Below, one piece after another: positions 1-6,337 of a stretch of 64,000 nucleotides of DNA (the first letter of the stretch is position 1; every line of letters begins with the position of its first letter). Origin of the DNA: Candidatus Aquidulcis sp. GTDB taxonomy: Bacteria; Chloroflexota; Anaerolineae; UBA4142. The position numbers were made by a program, and so were the translations under genes. The notes beneath the pieces are model-generated. The model was not told the origin of the DNA. It made no database searches and was given only the letters and a program-made list of their open reading frames with translations. The DNA lies in contig DYJA01000016.1 of assembly GCA_020723345.1 (NCBI GenBank), positions 1-64,000 of the forward strand, given 5' to 3'.

Positions 1-675
1 CAAGGTCCCGCGCTCGCGCGCTTTATCGTCGAGCAACTTGGCGGCAAGCGCGTCGCCGTCGTCCACGCGGACAACGAGTACGGCAACGGCTTGCGCGATC
101 AGATCACGAACGCGTTCAAATCACTCGGCGTCACGCCCGCGGCGACGGTGAAAATTCCCGAAGCACAAACGACGTACGCAAAATTCATCGCGCCGATCAA
201 AGACGCACAACCCGATGTCGTTTTCCTTGCGGGTTACGAGACCGAGGGAATGGTACTGCTGCCCGAACTGCGCGACGCGGGCGTCACCGCGAAATTTATC
301 TGCTCCGACGGCTGCTTCAACTCGACCTACGTTGACGAAGCCGCGCCCGCGAGTGAGGGAACGTACGTCGGCGCGATCACGCCCGATCCGAAAATCGTCG
401 CGGACAAAAGTTGGTGGAGCGATTACCAAAAAGTCGAAGCGCGCAACCCCGACACGTACAGCGTCCCCGGCTACGCGGCGACTGCCGTGCTTGCCGAAGG
501 CATCAAGAAGGCGAACACGTTCGACGCGGCGCGCGTCGCAGACGCGATCCGCGCGCTCGATTTCAACGCGCTGATCGGCAAGGTGACGTACGATGCGAAT
601 GGCGATTTGAAAGACCAGCGCGTTTACGTTTTTCAAGTGAAAGACGGCGCATTCGTGCAAGTGTACCCCAAGTGA
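1..675 (+). CDS. Branched-chain amino acid ABC transporter substrate-binding protein, C-terminal part
   Basis: The reading frame is open from the first base and stops at 673-675, giving the last 224 residues of a periplasmic-binding-fold (Peripla_BP_6/LivJ-like) protein. The text reads GPALARFIVEQLGGKRVAVV, then HADNEYGNGL, followed by the lobe-closing region with DVVFLAGYETEGMVLLPELR and a C-terminal KVTYDANGDLKDQRVYVFQV segment typical of LivK/LivJ-type receptors. Such proteins capture amino acids or similar small ligands outside the membrane for a LivHMGF-type importer. The signal peptide and the permease genes lie outside the window, so the ligand cannot be given. Confidence 0.88.
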   Translation, partial: QGPALARFIVEQLGGKRVAVVHADNEYGNGLRDQITNAFKSLGVTPAATVKIPEAQTTYAKFIAPIKDAQPDVVFLAGYETEGMVLLPELRDAGVTAKFICSDGCFNSTYVDEAAPASEGTYVGAITPDPKIVADKSWWSDYQKVEARNPDTYSVPGYAATAVLAEGIKKANTFDAARVADAIRALDFNALIGKVTYDANGDLKDQRVYVFQVKDGAFVQVYPK

Positions 676-1059
676 TGTAATTGCTGTTTGTCATTTCGAG
701 GAGGCGTCCTGAGCGGAGCAGCGTTTGTTGCTGCGGGGTCGAAGGGTGCCGAGGAGAAATCACGCAATCGTATGTCTGAGATTTCTCGCTCCGCTCTCCT
801 GAAAATGGACTGTTGCGCGAGCCGCTGGCTCGCTCTGCGACGGGCGAGCCGCCCGTGCAACATTTTCATCCGAAAGTTGGCGAACGCAAGTTCATGGGAA
901 ATTACCCAGAAACTTGGAGTACCGCCGCCGATTGGAAATCGGCGTCTCAACGAGGTGAAAACTCGATCAATCGAGTTGGGCACAATCGGTTTCCAACCGA
1001 TTCGCTCCGCGCCTTGCTGAGACCCCGAATTCATTCGGGGGCATTTCTTTATTTCGCGC
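676..1059. repeat. Gene-free spacer filled with dispersed repeats and at least six short hairpins
   Basis: No gene is seen here. The first part (about 690-800) is a dispersed repeat beginning GTCATTTCGAGGAGG, containing CCTGAGCGGAGCAG and GGGGTCGAAGGGTG, and closing with GAGATTTCTCGCTCC. The rest (about 810-1046) is a row of separate stem-loops with 2-3 nt loops: CGAGCCGCTGGCTCG, GGGCGAGCCGCCC, CCGATTGGAAATCGG, AACTCGATCAATCGAGTT, AATCGGTTTCCAACCGATT and CCCCGAATTCATTCGGGG. The same kind of hairpin row recurs at 30751-31042. Confidence 0.75.
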
Positions 1060-1088
1060 TTGAAAACCATCCGTACCTATGTTATACT
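1060..1088 (+). promoter_or_regulatory. Sigma70-type promoter for the Ig-domain lipoprotein gene
   Basis: A -35 box TTGAAA (1060-1065) and a -10 box TATACT (1083-1088) are separated by exactly 17 bp. Transcription would start near 1095, leaving a leader of about 58 nt that carries the AAAGGAGG ribosome-binding site at 1141-1148. Confidence 0.6.
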
Positions 1089-1152
1089 CACATCAGTCGC
1101 CATGCTGCGCGACCTCTCCAGCCATTCCACCCGCTCATTCAAAGGAGGAACT

Positions 1153-2466
1153 TTGAAGATTCGACGGTTCAACGCTCTACCGAAATTTTTGTTTGCATTT
1201 TTACTGCTCCTTCCAACTGTAACCGCGTGCAGTGTTTTCGCCGGCAAGCCCACCGTCATCATCGCGTCGCCGCCGAGCGGCAGTCAATTCCGCGAAAACG
1301 AAGAAGTCGCGGTGCAATCCACTTCGACCGATTCCTCCGGCGTTGCGCGCGTCGAGTTGTTGATCGACGGTACAGTCGTCCGCACCGATCCATCGCCCAG
1401 TCCCCAAGTCTCGTTCACGCTGATTCAAACGTGGAAAGCGACGCCCGGCACGCACACGATCAGCGTGCGCGCGTACAACACTTCCGGCGCGGTCAGCGAA
1501 CCAGCCGCCGTCTCGATCTCCGTCGCGCAAGTCACGGTGCCGGTGCTGATCACGCCCACGCCGATCGGCGCGCCCACGCCCATCGCCGCGGCAACTGCGA
1601 CGACTGCGCCAGCCGGTTGCGCGAACGACGCGCAATTCGACCGCGACGTCACCGTTCCCGATGGCACAACCTACGCGGCGGGCCAAACCTTCGACAAGGT
1701 CTGGCGACTTTCCAACAAAGGCACGTGCGCGTGGGGCGCGGGCTATCAATTCGTTTTCGTCGGCGGTACGGCAATGACGACGAACACCGTCGTGAACGTC
1801 CCGGCAACTGCGTCGGGCGCGACGGCGGATCTCAAAGTTTCGATGACCGCGCCGAGCACGCCGGGTACCTACACCGGGACGTGGCAAATGCGTTCGTCGA
1901 CCGGTACACTTTTTGGCGCGCGCGTCACCGTGAAAATCGTCGTGCCCGGCCCGACCGGTTGTGTCGGCACACCGAACATCGCGTCGTTCAGCGCGTCGGC
2001 GACGACGATCACCGCCGGGACGGCGATCACGCTCAACTGGGGCGCGGTCACCGGCGCAGAATCGGCGGAAATCGATCAAGGGATCGGCGGCGTCGAAACG
2101 CCCGGCTCGCGCGTTGTGAATCCCACGACGACGACGACGTACACGCTGACCGCGAAATGCGGCGCGAACGTCCGAACTGCCAAAGTGACGATCACCGTCA
2201 ACCCCGCGCCGGTCGCGTGCAGCGGCATGCCGGTCATCACGATGTTCTCCGCGGCGAATACCTCGATCAAAGCAGGAACTTCGACGACATTGAACTGGGG
2301 ATTGGTCAGTAACGCCGATTCAGTTGAGATCAATCAAGGCATCGGCGGCGTCGCGACGCCCGGCTCTGCGAGCATTTCGCCGATTACGAACACAACGTAC
2401 ATTCTGACCGCAAAATGCGGAACAAATATCGACACGCGCCAAGTCCCGATCACCGTGACTCCGTAA
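1153..2466 (+). CDS. Secreted lipoprotein with NBR1-type and PKD-like Ig domains
   Basis: This is a 437-residue lipoprotein of unknown ligand. The TTG start at 1153 is chosen because AAAGGAGG ends five bases upstream and the N-terminus then becomes a clean lipoprotein signal (LPKFLFAFLLLLPTVTAC, Cys about residue 26). After it come an Ig-like domain (KPTVIIASPPSGSQF...), a short TP-rich linker, an NBR1-type Ig-like domain (NDAQFDRDVTVPDGTTYAAG...WRLSNKGTCAW) and two tandem beta-sandwich repeats sharing the core LNWGAVTGAESAEIDQGIGG. The family is common on Chloroflexota cell surfaces and may mediate adhesion or scaffolding. The next gene is a paralogue. Confidence 0.82.
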   Translation: MKIRRFNALPKFLFAFLLLLPTVTACSVFAGKPTVIIASPPSGSQFRENEEVAVQSTSTDSSGVARVELLIDGTVVRTDPSPSPQVSFTLIQTWKATPGTHTISVRAYNTSGAVSEPAAVSISVAQVTVPVLITPTPIGAPTPIAAATATTAPAGCANDAQFDRDVTVPDGTTYAAGQTFDKVWRLSNKGTCAWGAGYQFVFVGGTAMTTNTVVNVPATASGATADLKVSMTAPSTPGTYTGTWQMRSSTGTLFGARVTVKIVVPGPTGCVGTPNIASFSASATTITAGTAITLNWGAVTGAESAEIDQGIGGVETPGSRVVNPTTTTTYTLTAKCGANVRTAKVTITVNPAPVACSGMPVITMFSAANTSIKAGTSTTLNWGLVSNADSVEINQGIGGVATPGSASISPITNTTYILTAKCGTNIDTRQVPITVTP

Positions 2467-2476
2467 CCGGACCAAG

Positions 2477-2545
2477 GTAGGGGCAATCCTGTGTGATTGC
2501 CCTATAACCGAATAAAGAACGAGGCAATCCGATGTGATTGCCCAA
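2477..2545. repeat. Short direct repeats with internal dyads between paralogous lipoprotein genes
   Basis: Two near-identical units, GGCAATCCTGTGTGATTGCC and GGCAATCCGATGTGATTGCC, lie about 40 bp apart in the 120-bp spacer. Each is an imperfect palindrome (GGCAATC...GATTGCC) and could form a small stem-loop. They resemble other dispersed repeats in the window. No transcription terminator with a T-run is evident. Confidence 0.6.
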
Positions 2546-2586
2546 ATCGCATTCACGCATTTGTTTCTACAAAGGGGGGTAGACAG

Positions 2587-4305
2587 ATGGAACTACGTAC
2601 GCGTCTCGTTGTTACTTTATCTGTGCTCTGGCTTGCGCTGTTAGCCGCGTGTGCGGCAGCCGGCAAGCCGAACGTCGTGATCATGTCGCCGCCGAGCGGC
2701 AGTCAATACTTCGAAGGCGAAGACATCGCCGTGCAATCTTCCGCGACCGACGCGACCGGCGTCGTGCGCGTCGAACTCGTCGTGGATGGCGCGGTCGTGC
2801 GCGTCGATCCGTCGCCGACCGCGCAGGGGCAGCCGACGTTTACGCTGATTCAAACTTGGAAGGCGACCGGCGGCGTTCACACGATTCTCGTGCGCGCGTA
2901 CAACGCGTCGGGCGCGGTCAGCGATCCGGCGGGCGTGTCGGTGAACGTCTTGCAAAGAGTCGCGCAAGCGCCCACGCCCACGCCGACGATTCCGAGCGCG
3001 CCGCCGCCGCCAGGGATCACGCCGCCTTCGCCGGTTCCGCCGACCATGGCTCCATCGCCCACCTCGCCGCCGCCGGGTCCATCGTCTTGCACGAACACCG
3101 CCGCGTTCGTTCAAGATGTGACGGTACCGGATGGAACGAATTGGGCACCCGGGCAGGCGTTCAACAAGATTTGGCAAGTGCGAAATACCGGCACCTGCAC
3201 CTGGTCGGGTTATCAACTCGTCTTCGCGAGTGGCGAAGCGATGACGACAAACTCGACTGCCGCGGTGCCAAGCACCGCGCCCGGCGCGACCGCGGATATT
3301 TTGGTCCCGATGACCGCGCCATCGAGCACCGGAGCGCACGCCGGTCAATGGCGTTTGAAAAGCCCATCCGGTCTGTTTGGTCCAACGCTGTCGGTGAGTA
3401 TTGTCGTGGTCGGCGGCGGTGGCGGCAGCCCACCATCGGGCGGGTGCAGTGGAACGCCAAACATCGCGTCGTTCACTTCGTCAGCCGCGTCGGTCACTTC
3501 TGGAAATCCGGTCACGCTGAATTGGGGTGCAGTGACGAATGCCGAATCAGCCGAAATCGATCAAGGGATCGGCGGCATCGAAACGCCCGGCTCGCGCGTG
3601 GTCAATCCGACGGTGTACACGACCTACACGCTGACCGCGCGGTGCGGCGCGAATGTCGCGACGCGGCAAGTCACCATCGCGGTTCTTGCGCCGCCAGTCG
3701 CCGTGCCTCCGGCACCCTCTTTGTCATCGCCAGCCGAAGGGTGGGTTTTTCGGAATTTCCCGCGCACTGCGACATTCTCGTGGAACACGGTCAGTGCTCC
3801 CGGTACCGTAACCTATAACATCGAAATCCAGATCAACACCGGGTCGTGGCAAAACAAAGTCACTCAAACAGGAATCGCAGGCACGAATTATGCCATGTCC
3901 GCTTTCTCTGGAGACAACCAAGGGCGCTGGCGCGTCTGGGCGACGAGTTCAACCGCCGGCGAAGGCGCGAAGAGCGATTGGCGTGGATTTTCGTTCAATA
4001 CCGGCGCGTCGCAGTACGCTGGTACATGGCTGAATAACGATTCGGGAACATCCGGCGTGACGAGGATCATCATCAGTAATTCCGGTCAAACGCTGAATGT
4101 TCACCCCTATGGCAAATGTACTCCGACGGATTGTAATTGGGGCACCAAATCCCAGACATTCAGTGGAGAACCGTTTGTCATTAGTGGTTTTCCAAGTGGA
4201 GGGTCACATCAACTCACTATCACGCTAAATAATGCTGCCGGTACCAGTCTCAAAGCCGTTGATTTCAATGGCACAAGTACTTTCACCTACTACTTCCACA
4301 AGTAG
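2587..4305 (+). CDS. Secreted lipoprotein with Ig-like, NBR1-type, PKD-like and C-terminal beta domains
   Basis: This 572-residue paralogue of the preceding gene starts at ATG 2587, eight bases after an AAAGGGGGG ribosome-binding site; the signal MELRTRLVVTLSVLWLALLA ends at a lipobox Cys (LLAAC, about residue 22). Order: Ig-like domain (NVVIMSPPSGSQYFEGEDIA), Pro-rich linker (about 120-165), NBR1-type Ig domain (AAFVQDVTVPDGTNWAPGQ), a PKD-like repeat with LNWGAVTNAESAEIDQGIGG, a fibronectin-like domain, and a C-terminal beta domain containing GTWLNNDSGTSGVTRI and YGKCTPTDCNWG. The last two domains are absent from the neighbour, so the pair arose by duplication and C-terminal domain gain or loss. 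It is probably surface exposed; the ligand is unknown. Confidence 0.82.
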   Translation: MELRTRLVVTLSVLWLALLAACAAAGKPNVVIMSPPSGSQYFEGEDIAVQSSATDATGVVRVELVVDGAVVRVDPSPTAQGQPTFTLIQTWKATGGVHTILVRAYNASGAVSDPAGVSVNVLQRVAQAPTPTPTIPSAPPPPGITPPSPVPPTMAPSPTSPPPGPSSCTNTAAFVQDVTVPDGTNWAPGQAFNKIWQVRNTGTCTWSGYQLVFASGEAMTTNSTAAVPSTAPGATADILVPMTAPSSTGAHAGQWRLKSPSGLFGPTLSVSIVVVGGGGGSPPSGGCSGTPNIASFTSSAASVTSGNPVTLNWGAVTNAESAEIDQGIGGIETPGSRVVNPTVYTTYTLTARCGANVATRQVTIAVLAPPVAVPPAPSLSSPAEGWVFRNFPRTATFSWNTVSAPGTVTYNIEIQINTGSWQNKVTQTGIAGTNYAMSAFSGDNQGRWRVWATSSTAGEGAKSDWRGFSFNTGASQYAGTWLNNDSGTSGVTRIIISNSGQTLNVHPYGKCTPTDCNWGTKSQTFSGEPFVISGFPSGGSHQLTITLNNAAGTSLKAVDFNGTSTFTYYFHK

Positions 4306-4312
4306 GTACTTT

Positions 4313-4495
4313 TTATGTTGACTTGACATCGTTGCCCAAGATTTGCACTATCGCACAAAAGTCACCCGGCAAAATCGCACCAACGTCAACAGTGATCATG
4401 CCGTCGCTCCGGCTCACATTCACCGCACGATGATCGGAGGCGAGCGAAATATCGCCTGCCTCCGATTTCTTCGAGAGCCAAGATAACGCGATTGG
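4313..4495 (-). pseudogene. Possible remnant of a minus-strand gene
   Basis: On the minus strand a 60-codon open stretch ends with TAA at 4313-4315 and reads SWLSKKSEAGDISLASDHRA followed by NVSRSDGMITVDVGAILPGD and FCAIVQILGNDVKST. The composition is protein-like, but an in-frame TAG lies immediately upstream (4496-4498) and no credible start or ribosome-binding site is present. It lies directly beside the 182-bp inverted-repeat element, so it may be the 3' end of a gene lost by rearrangement. I do not recognise the family. Confidence 0.3.
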
Positions 4496-4520
4496 CTAAC
4501 CCAGGATTATCAACCGGGTC

Positions 4521-4549
4521 TTGAAAACGCGCGTGATGTATGCTATACT
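4521..4549 (+). promoter_or_regulatory. Sigma70-type promoter abutting the 182-bp inverted-repeat element
   Basis: TTGAAA (4521-4526) and TATACT (4544-4549) are spaced by 17 bp. The predicted start point, about 4556, falls on the first bases of the terminal repeat of the following element, so transcription would run through the whole element. Confidence 0.5.
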
Positions 4550-4550
4550 C

Positions 4551-4732
4551 GGCATGGTTCAAGTTAGCTTGACACTTTTCCAGGACAGAAGACTTGGCGA
4601 ACTGGACATAAGAGTCAAGAATCCACAGTTTTATGCTCAAAATAGCCACTTCGAGGCACTTGGTTGCCGAAAAATTTCCGAACCGTTGTGCAAAAGTGTC
4701 AATCTAACTTTTCAGAGTTTTTGAACCATGCC
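4551..4732. mobile_element. 182-bp MITE-like element with terminal inverted repeats, or a structured ncRNA
   Basis: The ends are inverted copies of GGCATGGTTCAA (4551-4562 and 4721-4732), and just inside them is a second, 19-bp inverted match, AAGTTAGCTTGACACTTTT (4561-4579) against AAAAGTGTCAATCTAACTT (4692-4710), with one mismatch. The interior has no reading frame of note and is AT-richer than its surroundings. This architecture fits a miniature inverted-repeat transposable element left by an insertion sequence. Because a strong promoter fires into it, a closed-stem RNA of about 175 nt is the alternative. The 177 bp between it and the next gene contain nothing convincing. Confidence 0.5.
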
Positions 4733-4909
4733 CTATACTCTGCCCAAGCATTTCGATTTGAATGTTATGGAGAGGAGGCGCCCGGCGATTATCAAATTGA
4801 AATTGGCTTTGACCTCATCGCTTGTTGTACGTCTCAGTGCTCGCGCTTGATCGTGGACGACCCCCGACTATTTTAGACCGGGGTAACCTATTCGGTTCAA
4901 ACGGAGGAC

Positions 4910-5161
4910 ATGATGAGCGAATTGTTGGACACCCTGCTGGGATTGGCGACGCCCATCTTGCTCGCGGCGCCCAAGAAAAAAGTCGCGAAGAAAAAAGCGG
5001 CGCCCAAGAAAAAAGCCGTGAAGAAGGCGGCGCCCAAGAAAAAAGCCGTGAAGAAAGCCGCGCCCGCACCTGCCGTTGCAGCCGCCCCGGCACCGCCCCC
5101 GCCACCTCCACCGCCGCCTGCCGCGCCAGTCCCGCCGCCCACCACGCCGACCTGGCCATAA
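4910..5161 (+). CDS. Small protein with histone-H1-like Lys/Ala/Pro-rich tail
   Basis: An 83-residue protein starts at ATG 4910 (or 4913) behind ACGGAGGAC. Residues 1-20 (MMSELLDTLLGLATPILLAA) are hydrophobic. They are followed by three to four copies of a PKKKAVKKAA-type unit and a Pro/Ala-rich end with a run of nine prolines. The basic repeats match the style of bacterial histone-H1-like or AlgP-like tails that bind DNA or other polyanions. The hydrophobic start could instead be a membrane or signal segment. The next gene repeats the same plan. Function is not established. Confidence 0.6.
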   Translation: MMSELLDTLLGLATPILLAAPKKKVAKKKAAPKKKAVKKAAPKKKAVKKAAPAPAVAAAPAPPPPPPPPPAAPVPPPTTPTWP

Positions 5162-5177
5162 GGGACATGGCAGATTG

Positions 5178-5786
5178 ATGAGTTTGATTGCAGATTGGAT
5201 CCTGTGCGCCGCGCGCCCGCTCGTTCTAGCGGCAACCAAAAGCAAACGCAAGCCGATCAAAAAAAGCGGCAAGCGTCCTGCTCCCGCCGCGCGTTCGCGC
5301 GTCAAACGCGCGCACAGCAAAAAAACGCGCGCAAAAAAAGCGGCGCGTCCGACCAAGCCCGGACCGCGCCGCGTTGCGCGCGGTAAACCAGTCGCCGGAC
5401 GCGCGCGCGCGCCACTGCGCGCTCCGGTCGCTCCGGCGGCTGCGCCCAAACCGGCGGAACCCGCGCCGCCGCCGAAACCCGTTCCGCCGATCGGACGCGC
5501 GATCTTGCTCTCGCCCGAAAACGAAAAATTCGTGGACAGTTTTCATCCCACTTTCCGGTGGCTTTCGGTCGGGGGCGCGACACGGTACGAAATCGCGTGG
5601 GGCGAGGATCCTGCCTTGACTGCGAGTCATACGCTTCTTTCGATCGCAACGGAAGCGACAGTGCCGGCAGAAGAGACCTTGCGGCTCGGGGTAACGTACT
5701 TTTGGCGCGTCCGCGGAGGCAACGAAAGCGGCTGGGGGCCCTGGTCGGCGATTGCCTCGTTTCGCGTCTTGGAAGAAATTCCGTAA
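5178..5786 (+). CDS. Basic-tailed protein with C-terminal fibronectin-III-like domain
   Basis: This 202-residue protein begins at ATG 5178, 16 bp after the preceding gene and probably in one operon with it. It has the same layout: a short hydrophobic start (MSLIADWILCAARPLVLAAT), then a strongly basic Lys/Arg/Ala-rich stretch (about 21-85) and a Pro-rich linker. From about residue 105 a beta-sandwich follows (ILLSPENEKFVDSFHPTFRW ... VTYFWRVRGGNESGWGPWS), which looks like a fibronectin-III-type domain. No enzyme motif is visible. It could tether to DNA, lipid headgroups or cell-wall polyanions through the basic part. Confidence 0.6.
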   Translation: MSLIADWILCAARPLVLAATKSKRKPIKKSGKRPAPAARSRVKRAHSKKTRAKKAARPTKPGPRRVARGKPVAGRARAPLRAPVAPAAAPKPAEPAPPPKPVPPIGRAILLSPENEKFVDSFHPTFRWLSVGGATRYEIAWGEDPALTASHTLLSIATEATVPAEETLRLGVTYFWRVRGGNESGWGPWSAIASFRVLEEIP

Positions 5787-5885
5787 GTTGTATGACCGAT
5801 CATGTTGGCGAGGCAACCTTCGTTCTCTTGCGTCGAGTACGAAGTTGCCTTGCCTTTTTATCTCTTACCGGCGCGCGCAAACTAT

Positions 5886-5914
5886 TTTACAAAACTTGTC
5901 AACTCGCCTATAAT
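5886..5914 (+). promoter_or_regulatory. Near-consensus promoter for the acidic Cys-motif protein
   Basis: TTTACA (5886-5891) and TATAAT (5909-5914) are 17 bp apart. The predicted start is near 5921, giving a leader of about 40 nt that contains AAGGAGG just before ATG 5962. Confidence 0.7.
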
Positions 5915-5961
5915 AGCGTCGCTCCAAACCCGGACAATTCTTATTTCAAGGAGGCTGGCTG

Positions 5962-6240
5962 ATGACACGCATTCGATGCCGTGAGCGGCGGTGCATTTTT
6001 AACAAGAACGGCATTTGCGCTAGTGACGAAATCGAATACGAGCCGGACGCGGGCTGCCTGACGATGGAAGCGCGCGAAGATGCTGCTGATGAAGACGAAG
6101 CATGGGAAGACGAAGACCTGGACGCGGATCTCGAAGAAGAATTGGAAGATGAAGAGGATGAAGCGGACGAGGACGAAGAGTGGGAAGACGAATCCGATGA
6201 CGAAGACGAATACCTGGGCAGTCGTCCGCGAAGACGCTAG
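5962..6240 (+). CDS. Small DUF1540-like Cys-motif protein with a polyacidic tail
   Basis: A 92-residue protein starts at ATG 5962 behind AAGGAGG and a strong promoter. Residues 4-34 carry a four-Cys pattern (IRCRERRCIFNKNGICASDE ... GCLTME), reminiscent of the metal-binding DUF1540 family. The remainder (about 38-85) is almost entirely Asp and Glu, ending GSRPRRR. The very acidic tail contrasts with the basic tails of the two genes just upstream, so an electrostatic partnership is possible but unproven. No homologous function can be named from sequence alone. Confidence 0.6.
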   Translation: MTRIRCRERRCIFNKNGICASDEIEYEPDAGCLTMEAREDAADEDEAWEDEDLDADLEEELEDEEDEADEDEEWEDESDDEDEYLGSRPRRR

Positions 6241-6337
6241 ACTGCGCGTGCGCTTTCCTCGCTGAGCCAATGCGGCGCGCCCTTGGCGGCGCGCCGCGCC
6301 GTGTTCACACGCGTTGGGAAATTGACCGAGGGCTGAA

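Noticed and set aside
121-660. Long antisense open frame opposite the substrate-binding protein
   Set aside because: It is a composition shadow of the GC-rich coding frame with no start signal and no recognisable domain; many similar antisense frames occur throughout the window.
4765-4848. Possible 27-codon ORF MERRRPAIIKLKLALTSSLV
   Set aside because: Very short, no conserved pattern, and no terminator or partner gene; likely chance.
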